From Atopobium sp. ICM42b (lineage in GTDB: Bacteria > Actinomycetota > Coriobacteriia > Coriobacteriales > Atopobiaceae): a DNA stretch of 64,000 nucleotides. Below the pieces are notes generated by a model, which saw only the letters and a list, made by a program, of their open reading frames with translations, was not told the DNA's origin and searched no databases. Each line of letters starts with the position of its first letter. Position 1 is the first letter of the stretch. Both the position numbers and the translations under genes were made by a program. Where the stretch lies: the NCBI GenBank assembly GCA_000564995.1, contig JDFH01000012.1, forward strand, positions 59,881-123,880, written 5' to 3'. Shown one piece after another: positions 24,776-34,584 of the stretch.

Positions 24776-26575
24776 TTAAGCCTCGTCGAGTGCGCCAATG
24801 TGAGCACGGTACATGGTTGCATAGAGCGGGCATGTCTCCATAAGCTGATTATGCGTACCCTCAGCTTCAATAGAGCCATCGTTTACAACAACAATTTTGT
24901 CGGCATTTTGTACGGTAGAAAGACGGTGCGCGATAACCACTAGCGTTTTACCAGCTACCAGCTTTGCAACTGCAGATTCAACCTCTGCTTCAGATTCTGG
25001 ATCCGCATAAGCTGTTGCCTCATCGAGCATGATAATAGGTGCATTTTTGAGCATAGCTCGAGCAATTGCTACGCGCTGACGCTCGCCACCAGAAAGGTGA
25101 CCTCCCGAGCCTCCTACAACCGTTTGATAACCATGAGGAAGCGATTGAATAAAGTTGTGGCATCCAGAAGCTTTTGCACAAGCAATTACCTCTTCATCAG
25201 TAGCGTCTTTTTTGCCCATCCTGATGTTTTCCATAATGGTTTCATCAAAAAGGTAACTATCTTGATCAACGTAAGCTACAAGGTCTGCGAGTTGAGTTGG
25301 AGTGCAGGAACGAATATTTTGTCCTCCAATAGAAACAGACCCTTCATTTGGATCCCAGAAACCTGCGATAAGCCGCGCAACAGTAGACTTACCTGATCCA
25401 CTTGGACCAACAAGTGCCGTAACTTGTCCTGGCTCAATATCTAAAGTAATCCCATGGATTACTTCATTACTTCCATACGAGAAACGAACATCGCTTAACT
25501 TAATTTCAGTCCCTTCAAGTGTGCAGGGAGCCGTGGCTCTCATCTGATCTGGGTAATTCAAAACCTCAGTAATTTCTTTGACAACAGAGCCTACCTGCGC
25601 AAGAGAATCCATAAAGCTCATTGCTTCAAAGAGCGGCTGAAAAATTCCTAAAGAAAGCACGGCACACATAACAAACGTAGAAGGAGAAAGAGTTCCCTGA
25701 AGCACAAACAAGCATCCCAGAGGCAATACCGTTACTAACGTTGCAGGAGCAATTGATAGCATGGCATCCTGCCAGATTTGGCAGTGGCTCATCCAATCAA
25801 TAAAAGCATGGGCAGAGGCATAAACAGCTTTTGAGAACTTCTCGTAAGAGCTAGCGGACTGCCCAAAAGCCTTAATTACCTCAATTCCTGACACATACTC
25901 AACTGAAGCATTATTCATCTCTTTACCAGTTACGATAGTATTCTGATACCAATACTCGTAGTCTTTCATCATGCCTGATAAACAGGCAAGTCCCACAATA
26001 ATAGTGAGCAAAGCAGCAAGAGCAAGTCGCCAGTCTAAAACAATGAGGTACACAAAAACCGCAAAAGCAGCCGTAAGGTTTGAAGTGAGCTCAGGAACTG
26101 CATGAGCAAGTGTGGTTTCAATACTATCGATCTTCTCGACTAACAAGCGTTTGAGAGAGCCGGAAGGCGTATCAAGCACATATCCCATGGGGATAGTTGT
26201 TAGCTTCTTTGCCACTCGGGTGCGCATGTTTGCAATTGTTGCAAACGTTGCCTTATGAGAAACGATAGTTGAAAGGTGGTGGAAGATAATCTTTATCAAG
26301 TAGCTGAAACCTGCTATAAGTCCCCAATGCAGGTAAAACGGCCATTCATGAATCCCATTAAAGATACCAACCACCATGTTACCCGCGGCAACATAGGGAA
26401 CCATTCCTCCCAAAACACCAATAATGGCAAGGATGACAGAGAGCGCGTACATACTTTTTCTGTCTGACCACTCGAGCAATACTGCAACAGGATTTACTTC
26501 AGATTGCTGAGGATCCTGTTTTGTATTTTGGTTGCACTCAGTAGCTTGAACACTTTGGTTCTGACGATTTGCCAT
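24776..26575 (-). CDS. ABC exporter half, fused permease-ATPase (first gene)
   Basis: 599 residues: a polar Gln-rich start, six membrane helices, then an ATPase domain with Walker A GPSGSGKSTVARL, signature LSGGERQRVAIARA and Walker B IMLDEAT. Both halves keep consensus ATP sites. I chose ATG 26575 with AGGAGG ten bases ahead; GTG codons at 26581 and 26596 are alternatives. The promoter should lie in the gap towards the DUF4342 gene. Confidence 0.87.
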   Translation of the reverse strand: MANRQNQSVQATECNQNTKQDPQQSEVNPVAVLLEWSDRKSMYALSVILAIIGVLGGMVPYVAAGNMVVGIFNGIHEWPFYLHWGLIAGFSYLIKIIFHHLSTIVSHKATFATIANMRTRVAKKLTTIPMGYVLDTPSGSLKRLLVEKIDSIETTLAHAVPELTSNLTAAFAVFVYLIVLDWRLALAALLTIIVGLACLSGMMKDYEYWYQNTIVTGKEMNNASVEYVSGIEVIKAFGQSASSYEKFSKAVYASAHAFIDWMSHCQIWQDAMLSIAPATLVTVLPLGCLFVLQGTLSPSTFVMCAVLSLGIFQPLFEAMSFMDSLAQVGSVVKEITEVLNYPDQMRATAPCTLEGTEIKLSDVRFSYGSNEVIHGITLDIEPGQVTALVGPSGSGKSTVARLIAGFWDPNEGSVSIGGQNIRSCTPTQLADLVAYVDQDSYLFDETIMENIRMGKKDATDEEVIACAKASGCHNFIQSLPHGYQTVVGGSGGHLSGGERQRVAIARAMLKNAPIIMLDEATAYADPESEAEVESAVAKLVAGKTLVVIAHRLSTVQNADKIVVVNDGSIEAEGTHNQLMETCPLYATMYRAHIGALDEA

Positions 26576-26897
26576 ACCCACACCGCCTCCTGCCACAAAC
26601 TCACAATGTAGTGTCTGTTATTCTGGCTGGCTTTGACAGAGAAAGCAAGACTTCAACTGCCATAAGTTAGCTATATATAACTATTTAATAGTTTCAAACT
26701 GCTGAATAGCTAAAACAAGCTAGTTTTATAAGTAATCGGTAAGTGGTAAGCGCGCTACCTGTAATTGAGACGTGTAAACAATCTCATTAAAATACTTATG
26801 AAAGCTTAATCTAACCTCAATAATTGGTTAATCTTTATAAGAGACCATGTATCACGAAGACGAGAGGCGTCTTTAACATCTCGAAAGGAAACTGATC
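26576..26897. promoter_or_regulatory. Divergent intergenic region with palindrome AACTATTTAATAGTT
   Basis: This 322 bp AT-rich gap lies between the exporter genes (minus) and the DUF4342-kinase module (plus). At 26679-26693 is a perfect palindrome of 7 bp arms around one base. A small hairpin, AAGACG-CGTCTT, sits at 26857-26873 just before the DUF4342 ribosome site. I could not fix promoter boxes with confidence, and I see no gene. Confidence 0.4.
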
Positions 26898-27440
26898 ATG
26901 GAAAAGCTAGATAAGGTTGAGGTAATTCGCGAGAAGTGCGGCGTAAGCTACGAGGACGCAAAGGCAGCACTTGACGCTTGTGATGATAATGTTCTTGATG
27001 CAATTATTTGGCTCGAGAAGCAGGGCAAGTCCACTAAGCAGACTGCAAACTATACTACTGAGTCAGCTGCACAGTCAGACGTTTCTCCAGAAATGGAAGC
27101 AGCTCAAATTGCCTACCAAGAATCAAGCAAGAAGTCAGATTTCTCAGAGAACATGTCTTCTCTCTGGGAGAAGTGCAAAGAGCTGTTCCATAAAAGCGTA
27201 GAGACAAAATTTATTGTTACTCGTCGCGGTGAGCAGTTCATGGCCATGCCAGTAATTATTCCAATTGTTGGACTATTCCTCTGGGGTGCTACATTCTGGC
27301 TACTTATCATTGGTCTGTTCTTTGAAATGCGTTATCACATCCAGGGAGCTTATCCTATTGTTGTTGATGTAAATGAGGCGATGGATAAGGCTGCAGATGC
27401 AGCGGGTTCCATCAAAAAAGATGTTATCGACAAAAAATAA
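26898..27440 (+). CDS. DUF4342 domain protein with UBA-like N terminus
   Basis: 180 residues. Residues 1-45 (KVEVIREKCGVSYEDAKAALDACDDNVLDAIIWLE) are a UBA/TS-N-like three-helix fold. A polar linker follows, then DUF4342 (about 95-180) with one or two membrane helices (about 115-145) and an amphipathic tail. The function of the family is not known. It is followed after 53 bp by a response regulator and kinase on the same strand, so it may be their target or sensor partner. Confidence 0.8.
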   Translation: MEKLDKVEVIREKCGVSYEDAKAALDACDDNVLDAIIWLEKQGKSTKQTANYTTESAAQSDVSPEMEAAQIAYQESSKKSDFSENMSSLWEKCKELFHKSVETKFIVTRRGEQFMAMPVIIPIVGLFLWGATFWLLIIGLFFEMRYHIQGAYPIVVDVNEAMDKAADAAGSIKKDVIDKK

Positions 27441-27493
27441 AATGCAATTAGTTCCAAACCTAAAATAGAAAACTTCGATATTTAGGCGAGAAA

Positions 27494-28198
27494 ATGATTA
27501 AGGTTCTTATCGTTGAAGATGAAGAAAAAATTGCACGCTTTATAGAACTCGAGCTTAAACATGAGGGCTATGAAGTAGACAAAGCTCTTGACGGAAGAAC
27601 CGGAGCTGAAAAAGCACTATCAAATGACTACGACCTTATCTTGCTTGATGTACTTCTCCCCCAGCTGAACGGTCTAGAAGTTCTTAGAAGGATTCGTCGC
27701 GAGAAAAACACGCCTACCATCATGCTTACTGCTCGTGATTCGGTTATGGATAAAGTAGCTGGTCTCGATGCGGGTGCAGACGACTACCTCACCAAACCTT
27801 TTGCGATAGAGGAACTACTCGCCCGTATTCGCGTGGCACTCAAGCACCATGAGGCAGACAGTTTGAACTCCCCGACAATTCCTCAAACAGCTGCTACAAG
27901 CACCTTTACAATTAAAGATGTCTCGCTTGATGTTGATCGTAGAGAAGTCTGTGTCAAGAACGATTCAATCGAACTTACTACTAAGGAATTTGAAGTCCTC
28001 CGTACGCTCATGGAACACGCTGGTGTTGTTATGAGCCGTGAGCGTATTGCTTCTGAAGCCTTGGGTTATGAGTTTGCCGGAGAAACTAATAACGTGGATG
28101 TACATATTGCCCATCTACGTGCAAAAATTGACGACCGCTATAACATCAAGCTAATTACTACTGTTCGTGGAGTCGGATATGTCATCAGAGAAGCATAA
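27494..28198 (+). CDS. OmpR-family response regulator
   Basis: 234 residues. Receiver domain 1-115 with acidic pocket EDE at 8-10, phospho-acceptor D52 (LILLDVLLP), conserved Thr and Lys (LTKPF). A winged-helix DNA-binding domain follows (about 135-234). Its end overlaps the kinase gene by 20 bp. The ribosome site here coincides with a GGCGAGAA motif copy. Confidence 0.93.
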   Translation: MIKVLIVEDEEKIARFIELELKHEGYEVDKALDGRTGAEKALSNDYDLILLDVLLPQLNGLEVLRRIRREKNTPTIMLTARDSVMDKVAGLDAGADDYLTKPFAIEELLARIRVALKHHEADSLNSPTIPQTAATSTFTIKDVSLDVDRREVCVKNDSIELTTKEFEVLRTLMEHAGVVMSRERIASEALGYEFAGETNNVDVHIAHLRAKIDDRYNIKLITTVRGVGYVIREA

Positions 28199-29549
28199 CC
28201 AGTCCACCATACAAGAGCATAAAAAGCCTTTCTTTACTCCCTCTGATTCGTCGACAGCTGGAGTAATTACCTGGGGATTTTGGTGGCGTAAGATGATGAA
28301 TTACGTCGGCTTTAATCTCTTTTTACTGGTAAATATTGCTCTGATTTTTATTTATACGTATAACCAGCATGTTCCACAAGGTACTTTTTACCTAGGATTT
28401 TTCCCTACTGAGTCTCACTCTATTTCTCTTACTGGATTCACTTTCTTACACGGACTCTCAAGCCTAAAATACATTGTTCATGGCCCTACTTTTGGCGCCA
28501 AAATATTTGATTTAGGCGTAGACTTAGCTCGTTTCTGGCCCATGTATATTGCAATTCTTATCTGGGAAATCATTGATCTGTTGTCATTCTTCGGTGATAT
28601 GCGCCGTGTCAGAAGAGCTCTTCAGCCCCTCAATACACTTGCACTTAAAGCAGATCAACTAGTAAATAGTGATGTTCTTTCTACCGAAGCTACAACAAAT
28701 GACGTCCTGGTCAAAAGTGAGAAAATTAGGAGTCTTGAACAGGCAATTGAAGAAGCCAATATCAACGCTCCAAAGATTCAAACGGGTGACCAAGACCTGG
28801 CAAGTATTGAGATTGCCTTGAATAAACTGCTTCAACGTATGCAAGAAGCAAAATTGCAACAGATGCGCTTTGTTAATGATGCCAGCCACGAGCTTCGAAC
28901 TCCTATAGCTGTTATCCGAGGTTATACTGACATGCTGGATCGCTGGGGTAAGACAGACGAGGCTGTACTAGATGAGTCTATCGCTGCACTCAAATCCGAG
29001 AGCGAACACATGCATGACCTTGTTGAGCAGCTTCTCTTCTTAGCACGCGGAGACGCAGGAAGAAATACCCTCACAAAGACTAAGCTCAATCTTGCACGGA
29101 TAACTTCTGAGGTCTGTGAAGAGTCGGAAATGATTGATCCTACTCACCACTATGCGCTGAAATTTGATCAAAGTGTATTGAAGGATGACCGCTATCAGGT
29201 GCTTGCTGACACCGCAATGATTAAGCAGTCTATCCGTATCATCGTACAAAATGCCGCTCGATATTCTGCTGCTCAAACCACCATTTCCTTTAACGTCTCA
29301 TATGACGAGAAAACCGTTCAAGTTTCAATCGAAGATGAAGGTATGGGCATGTCCGAGACAACAGCCGCTCATATTTTTGAGAGATTCTGGAGAGCTGATA
29401 ACGCACGAATTGAAAGCAACGAAGGTTCTGGACTTGGACTATCCATCGCAAAATGGATTGTCGATAATCATGACGGCTCTATTGAGGTACTTTCACGCGA
29501 AGGTGTAGGCACACGTTTTACCATTGTTTTACCTCGAGAGATGTCATAG
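28179..29549 (+). CDS. Sensor histidine kinase
   Basis: 456 residues: two membrane helices (about 45-65 and 120-145) around a short outer loop, a helical linker, dimerisation and phospho-acceptor region ASHELRTPIAVIRGY with the His near residue 236, and an ATP-binding domain with N box (QNAARYS), G1 (DEGMGM) and G2 (GSGLGLSIAKW). It is the cognate kinase of the response regulator. The stimulus is not evident from the 55-residue outer loop. Confidence 0.92.
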   Translation: MSSEKHNQSTIQEHKKPFFTPSDSSTAGVITWGFWWRKMMNYVGFNLFLLVNIALIFIYTYNQHVPQGTFYLGFFPTESHSISLTGFTFLHGLSSLKYIVHGPTFGAKIFDLGVDLARFWPMYIAILIWEIIDLLSFFGDMRRVRRALQPLNTLALKADQLVNSDVLSTEATTNDVLVKSEKIRSLEQAIEEANINAPKIQTGDQDLASIEIALNKLLQRMQEAKLQQMRFVNDASHELRTPIAVIRGYTDMLDRWGKTDEAVLDESIAALKSESEHMHDLVEQLLFLARGDAGRNTLTKTKLNLARITSEVCEESEMIDPTHHYALKFDQSVLKDDRYQVLADTAMIKQSIRIIVQNAARYSAAQTTISFNVSYDEKTVQVSIEDEGMGMSETTAAHIFERFWRADNARIESNEGSGLGLSIAKWIVDNHDGSIEVLSREGVGTRFTIVLPREMS

Positions 29550-29575
29550 TGAACCCAAAGGCACATCCAAAAGTA

Positions 29576-29611
29576 AAAGGTCCTTCTCGCCAGTCGAGAA
29601 GGACCTTTTTG
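29576..29611. terminator. Bidirectional terminator between the kinase and glycogen operons
   Basis: AAAAGGTCCTTCTCG (29576-29590) pairs perfectly with CGAGAAGGACCTTTT (29596-29610) around a 5 base loop. T runs follow in both directions. The 5' arm carries a copy of the TTCTCGC motif. Confidence 0.92.
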
Positions 29612-29642
29612 TTGTAACTGAAGTATGAAAGGGGCCTAACTT

Positions 29643-32600
29643 CTAAGCGTCGAGCTTGCTCTGATGCAGTTCAACAAACCTCTGCAGCTTTTGAATAGCC
29701 TGTGGTGTGAGCATGTCCTTTTTAACCTGCCAAGACCAATTGCCTTCAGCTTTACCAGGAATGTTCATACGAGCATCATCAGAAAGACCTAAGACGTCCT
29801 GTAGCGGCAAAATAACCACTGCATTAGAAGTGCTAACTACCTGCTCCATAAGGTGGTCAAAAATCTGCTGAGATTCATCAGTTGCCTGACCGCCTGTAAA
29901 GCGAGTTTCCACAAAACCCATAAGCGTTTGGGTGTCATGCGTGCCGCTGTACACAATAGACTCCTGAGCTGGCGCAAAAGAATATCTACAGTCTCCATCA
30001 GCAAACTGAATGACGCTCATGCCCGGAAATCCCGTCTGAGAAAGCAGCGCTCGGACCGCAGGAGTAACCGCTCCTAAATCCTCTGCAATAAAAGGAAGTG
30101 GGCCAAGCTGCTTATAAGCAACATCAAACAGCTCATTGCCAGGACCAAACTTGAATGAACCCTCAGCAGCAGTCTTTCCCTGCTCAATAGCATAGTAAGA
30201 CGTAAAGCCAATAAAATGGTCTAGCCTTGTATAGTCATACAGATAGAAAGACCTGCGGAAACGTTCAATCCACCAACGATATCCTTCGTCTTTATGAGCC
30301 TGCCAGTTATACGTTGGATTACCCCACAGCTGACCATCTTGAGAAAACGCGTCGGCAGGAGCTCCAGCCTGAAGCTCTGTATGACCTGTATCATCTAAAG
30401 CAAAAAGTTCTGGATGTGCCCAAACATCAGCGGAATCCTCTGAAACAAACATAGGCATATCGCCAATAATCTGAATGCCTTTAACACGAGCCTCCGCTAA
30501 TGTCTGACTCCAAATTACGTCAAAAGCAAATTGCTGCTTTCGGTGAAGTTCGATTGCCTGAGCAAGCTCAGGACGCTCAAGAAGCTCTTGCGACCAGCTG
30601 TGATACTGCTTAGGCCAATCCTGCCATACTTCCTCTCCCAGCAGGTCTTTAATAGCGCGGAATGCTGCATACGAATCAAGCCAATACGAGTTTCTCGCGC
30701 AGAATTCCTGGTATTCAGCGGCTCGCGTGCTCTGAGGATCATCGCACTCAGAAATGACTCTCTCCATTGCCGCTGGATCAAGCAGATTGATGTTTCCTGC
30801 AAAAGCGGAAATTCCCGCGTAAGGAGAACCGTATTCATCGGTTGGACTGACAGGCAAAATCTGCCAATACTTCTGGCCAGATTTGGCGAGAAAATCGATG
30901 AACTCGGAAGTCTCGCGACCAATGACACCAGGCTTCTGTCCTGGCGTAATTGCGGAGTCCTCATCGGCAGGTAGAGAAGTTATATGAGCAAGCACTCCCA
31001 TGCCGGGCTCAAGGGGCTTTTGCAGCCTGTGAGCTGGCTGCACGTTTAGGACAGTGCATCCGAGCTGCCACAAAAAGACCTCTGCTTTGCCGTCCTTAAC
31101 GGGGACTGCTTGGCCACTAATAACATCAATAACCTGCATGTTTTGAGGTACAGAAACATATACTGTTTTAGCATCTGAGCGACTCTTGTTTACTAGAACA
31201 CAAATGCCAGAAGCGGCTTTGCCCTGCTGCTCTTGCTGCTTATCTTTTTGAAGAGGCTTACGCCAAAATGCCAGAACGTCATCAGATCCACATTCTGGGA
31301 CAAATGGTTCAAACGAGCCATCTACCAGTAGTGGGAGGGTCTTTCTTAACGCAATAGCATTACGATATATGTGCAAGTAGTCCAAGTCAGCACGAGGACT
31401 GCTTCCTGGCCATGGCATAGTTGCGCGATTTGTTGGGTCAACAAATCCCTCAACGCCCATCTCATCGCCGTAGTAAATTGATGGAACGCCGGGAAGTGTC
31501 ATCTGCAGCACAGCTGTCTGCCACATACGAGCCTTAGAAAGACCGCGCTGATCAGCAGAAAGTCTGTACGTTACCTGTTCATGAGCAGAAAGAGAATCTG
31601 GAGCAGGAGCTCCAGCAACTACGTTAATCAGTCGCTCTTTGTCATGTGTTCCAAACACATTCAGGCAAGAATAAAACGCCTCGTGAGGATAGTTTTCCCA
31701 CAGCTCCTCAAGAGCTAAAGCAGTTGACTCAGCACCAGCCTCATTCATCAAAAATGAAAGAATGGACTTGCGTAGAGGATAATTCATAGGTCCGTCGAGC
31801 TCAGAGCCTTCCAGATAATGCCTGAGTTTTCCGTACGCACGCTTATTGCTTGCGTCCTCCCAGACCTCTCCAATAATGACTGCATCACTGCGTTCGGCAA
31901 GCGCTGCTGCACGAATCTTCTGAATGAACGAATCAGAAATCTCATCTGCAACGTCTAAGCGCCAACCACGGGCACCACGACGCAGCCACGTTCTAATAAC
32001 GCCATCCTTGCCACAAATAAACTCCTGATAATCGGGGTTATCGGAGACAATAGTTGGAAGTGCGTCTACACCCCACCAGCTCTCATACGTTCCATCCTCA
32101 CGGAACGTAAACCACTCATCATAGGGCGAGCCAGCCTGCTGAACTGCTCCTGGTTCAGAGTAGTTAGAGAATTTATTAAAGTATTTTGAATCAGCACCAC
32201 AGTGATTAAAAACGCCATCCAAAATAATGGAAATACCGTGCTCAGCCGCTTTAACGCAGAGGTGTTCAAAATCCTCTACGGTGCCCAAAACGGGATCTAC
32301 TTCCAAATAATCCGCAATATCGTAGCGATGATTACTAGAAGCAGCATAAATGGGATTCAAATAAAGCGCAGTTATTCCGAGGTTTTCCAAATACGGAAGC
32401 TTCTCTTCAATGCCAGCCAAAGAACCGCCGTAGAAATCCCACTCAGTTATGCGGCCGTTAGCATCTCGCCGATACTCAGGAGTCTTCTCCCAGTCTTCAA
32501 CCAGCTGGCGAGAAACCCCATTTCTTGGAACAGCCAGCGCCTGCTTGGTGCGTTCTTGCCAGTTTGCATCTCGTGCAAACCTGTCAGGGAAAATCTGGTA

Positions 32601-33080
32601 GACAACTCCCACTTTGTACCAGCTAGGATCCTCTACACCTGCGAAGCTACCACGAGGCTCATAGCAAGTAATCTGAAATGAAGGAGGCTCGCCATAAGCA
32701 AAGCTACCAACACCGGTACACCTATTTTCTTGAGCACCATATGACCAAACTGCTCCGTCAGAAGCCTGAAGCTCAAAACGATACCAAATAAGGCCCGTAG
32801 CAGCTGGTTTAACAATTGCCTCAAAGCACTGCGCATAGTCAGGTACACCAGTCGGAAGCGCGCCAGCAAAATCACTCTTTTGCATCACCACGCGTTTCTC
32901 GCCAGACAGAACTTGGGCCTCTGAAGACGATTCAGGGCCATACTCTTGCCAGAGACGAAGTGTTACTGATTGAACATCATCGTCCCAAGCAAATATTCTG
33001 ATTGTTGCTGAAGTACCTAGTTCTACCGCGCCTTTTGGATCTCTACAAACAATGTTTGAGGTGTTGTGAAAAGCCTGCAT
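29643..33080 (-). CDS. GH13 glycosidase fused to GH77 4-alpha-glucanotransferase
   Basis: About 1145 residues in one frame. Residues 1-140 are a beta-sandwich; about 157-620 form a GH13 alpha-amylase/neopullulanase barrel with nucleophile block GWRLDVADE, acid GEVWED and FGTHD. A short beta domain follows. From about 690 a MalQ-type GH77 enzyme begins (GVLAHITSLP) with RLDHFIGF, IAEDLGAVTP and SGTHDTQT. The pair would debranch or trim alpha-glucans and rearrange the released maltodextrins in one polypeptide. The start overlaps the glgA stop by a few bases with no strong ribosome site, so it is likely coupled to glgA. It is last in the glycogen operon. Confidence 0.9.
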   Translation of the reverse strand: MQAFHNTSNIVCRDPKGAVELGTSATIRIFAWDDDVQSVTLRLWQEYGPESSSEAQVLSGEKRVVMQKSDFAGALPTGVPDYAQCFEAIVKPAATGLIWYRFELQASDGAVWSYGAQENRCTGVGSFAYGEPPSFQITCYEPRGSFAGVEDPSWYKVGVVYQIFPDRFARDANWQERTKQALAVPRNGVSRQLVEDWEKTPEYRRDANGRITEWDFYGGSLAGIEEKLPYLENLGITALYLNPIYAASSNHRYDIADYLEVDPVLGTVEDFEHLCVKAAEHGISIILDGVFNHCGADSKYFNKFSNYSEPGAVQQAGSPYDEWFTFREDGTYESWWGVDALPTIVSDNPDYQEFICGKDGVIRTWLRRGARGWRLDVADEISDSFIQKIRAAALAERSDAVIIGEVWEDASNKRAYGKLRHYLEGSELDGPMNYPLRKSILSFLMNEAGAESTALALEELWENYPHEAFYSCLNVFGTHDKERLINVVAGAPAPDSLSAHEQVTYRLSADQRGLSKARMWQTAVLQMTLPGVPSIYYGDEMGVEGFVDPTNRATMPWPGSSPRADLDYLHIYRNAIALRKTLPLLVDGSFEPFVPECGSDDVLAFWRKPLQKDKQQEQQGKAASGICVLVNKSRSDAKTVYVSVPQNMQVIDVISGQAVPVKDGKAEVFLWQLGCTVLNVQPAHRLQKPLEPGMGVLAHITSLPADEDSAITPGQKPGVIGRETSEFIDFLAKSGQKYWQILPVSPTDEYGSPYAGISAFAGNINLLDPAAMERVISECDDPQSTRAAEYQEFCARNSYWLDSYAAFRAIKDLLGEEVWQDWPKQYHSWSQELLERPELAQAIELHRKQQFAFDVIWSQTLAEARVKGIQIIGDMPMFVSEDSADVWAHPELFALDDTGHTELQAGAPADAFSQDGQLWGNPTYNWQAHKDEGYRWWIERFRRSFYLYDYTRLDHFIGFTSYYAIEQGKTAAEGSFKFGPGNELFDVAYKQLGPLPFIAEDLGAVTPAVRALLSQTGFPGMSVIQFADGDCRYSFAPAQESIVYSGTHDTQTLMGFVETRFTGGQATDESQQIFDHLMEQVVSTSNAVVILPLQDVLGLSDDARMNIPGKAEGNWSWQVKKDMLTPQAIQKLQRFVELHQSKLDA
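32506..32518 (+). repeat. Dispersed motif TGGCGAGAAACCC, copy in the GH13-GH77 gene
   Basis: Exact copy of the 13-mer inside coding sequence. A second, opposite 10-mer copy lies at 32894-32903 in the same gene. Confidence 0.8.
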
Positions 33081-33082
33081 TC

Positions 33083-34582
33083 TTACCAATCTCGACGACG
33101 TACATACCTAATAATCTCAGGGTGTAGTAAATGATACACGTCAAGATATTCATTTGCAGCGTTATGCCAACTAAAGTCCTCTGCCATCGCCTGTTTTACA
33201 AGATTTGTCCACGCTTGTTTATCGTTTCTATAAACATCGGCGGCGTACAGAATAATATCTGCCATTTCATCTGCGTTTTGATTGGCAAAACTAAAGCCGG
33301 TTCCTTCTCCCGTAAACTGGTTGTACGGTTTGACAGAATCTGCCAGACCGCCCGTCTCGCGAACAACAGGAAGCGTGCCATAACGCATAGAAATCATCTG
33401 AGAAAGACCGCAAGGCTCAAACTCTGATGGCATCAAGAACATATCCGCACCTGCATACATGCGGTGAGAAAGCGCAATATCAAACTCAATACGTGCAGCC
33501 ATACGGTTGCCATAGTGCTCATCAAAGAAGCGCATAGCATCTTCTTGTTCAGCGTCACCAGTTCCTAGAACAGCAACCTCAATACCTGCACAAATAAGAC
33601 GGTCCATCGCATAGCGAATCAGGCCCAAGCCTTTCTGGTTAGTCAAGCGCGTAACCATTACCGCAAGTGGTGCGTCGGGATCTACCTCAAGACCCAGCTC
33701 TTCTTGCAATTGACGCTTACACTCAGCCTTGCCCTCCACATGACGTGCCGAGAAGTTCTGTGGAATATAAGGATCGCTTGCAGGTGACCACGCACCAATA
33801 TCAATACCATTCAGGATGCCGCGCAGTACACTTTGACGGCGACGGAAGATATCATCCATTCCCTCTCCGAAGTGCTCTGTCTGCAGCTCACGGGCATACG
33901 TTGGGCTAACAGTGAGCAGATAATCGGAGTAGCAAAGTGCACCCTTCATAAAGTTGATAGAGCTTGCGTCACACCTCAGTTGATCAACTGCAGCAGGGAT
34001 ATCAGCAAGACCAAGTACGTCACTCAGCATCTTGTCAGTATACTGGCCCTGGAACTTAACGTTATGAATGGAGAAGACCGTCTTAACGTTGTGGACCTCA
34101 GGGACGCCCTGATACTGCTCACGCAAAAATACGGGTGCTGGTGCCGTTTGCCAGTCATTGCAGTGTAGAACGTCGCAGGAGAGCTCTGGGACGTGTGCAA
34201 TCAGCTCACACAGAGCCTTGGAGAAGAACGCATAGCGCTCTCCATCATCGAAGTAGCCATAGAGGCCATCACGAGCAAAGTAAGACTCGTTATCTACAAA
34301 GTAAAAATCAACGCCTTCATGAACCAGATGCCAAAGCCCACAATACTCAAAGCGCCACGAAAGAGGCACCTGAAGCTCGTAGACCTTCTTCATCTTTTGT
34401 TTCCACTCGGGCTTAATGGAGCTGTAGAGTGGCGAGATAACCGCCACTCGAGCTCCTACTTTTTTAAGTGCTTGTGGCAATGAACCCGAGACATCTCCAA
34501 GACCGCCCGACTTGGAAAAAGGCGCCACCTCTGAACTTGCATAGACAACGCGAAGTTTGCGACGCTTGGAGACTTGGGACAT
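33083..34582 (-). CDS. glgA: Glycogen synthase (GT5)
   Basis: 499 residues. The ADP-glucose loop near the N terminus reads SKSGGLGDVSGSLP (the family motif is usually KTGGL). The C-terminal Rossmann domain has the EFEPCGLSQMISMRYG motif with both glutamates. It adds glucose from ADP-glucose to alpha-1,4-glucan. ATG 34582 lies two bases after the glgD stop, with GAGGGTGG ahead. Confidence 0.94.
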   Translation of the reverse strand: MSQVSKRRKLRVVYASSEVAPFSKSGGLGDVSGSLPQALKKVGARVAVISPLYSSIKPEWKQKMKKVYELQVPLSWRFEYCGLWHLVHEGVDFYFVDNESYFARDGLYGYFDDGERYAFFSKALCELIAHVPELSCDVLHCNDWQTAPAPVFLREQYQGVPEVHNVKTVFSIHNVKFQGQYTDKMLSDVLGLADIPAAVDQLRCDASSINFMKGALCYSDYLLTVSPTYARELQTEHFGEGMDDIFRRRQSVLRGILNGIDIGAWSPASDPYIPQNFSARHVEGKAECKRQLQEELGLEVDPDAPLAVMVTRLTNQKGLGLIRYAMDRLICAGIEVAVLGTGDAEQEDAMRFFDEHYGNRMAARIEFDIALSHRMYAGADMFLMPSEFEPCGLSQMISMRYGTLPVVRETGGLADSVKPYNQFTGEGTGFSFANQNADEMADIILYAADVYRNDKQAWTNLVKQAMAEDFSWHNAANEYLDVYHLLHPEIIRYVRRRDW

Positions 34583-34584
34583 TG

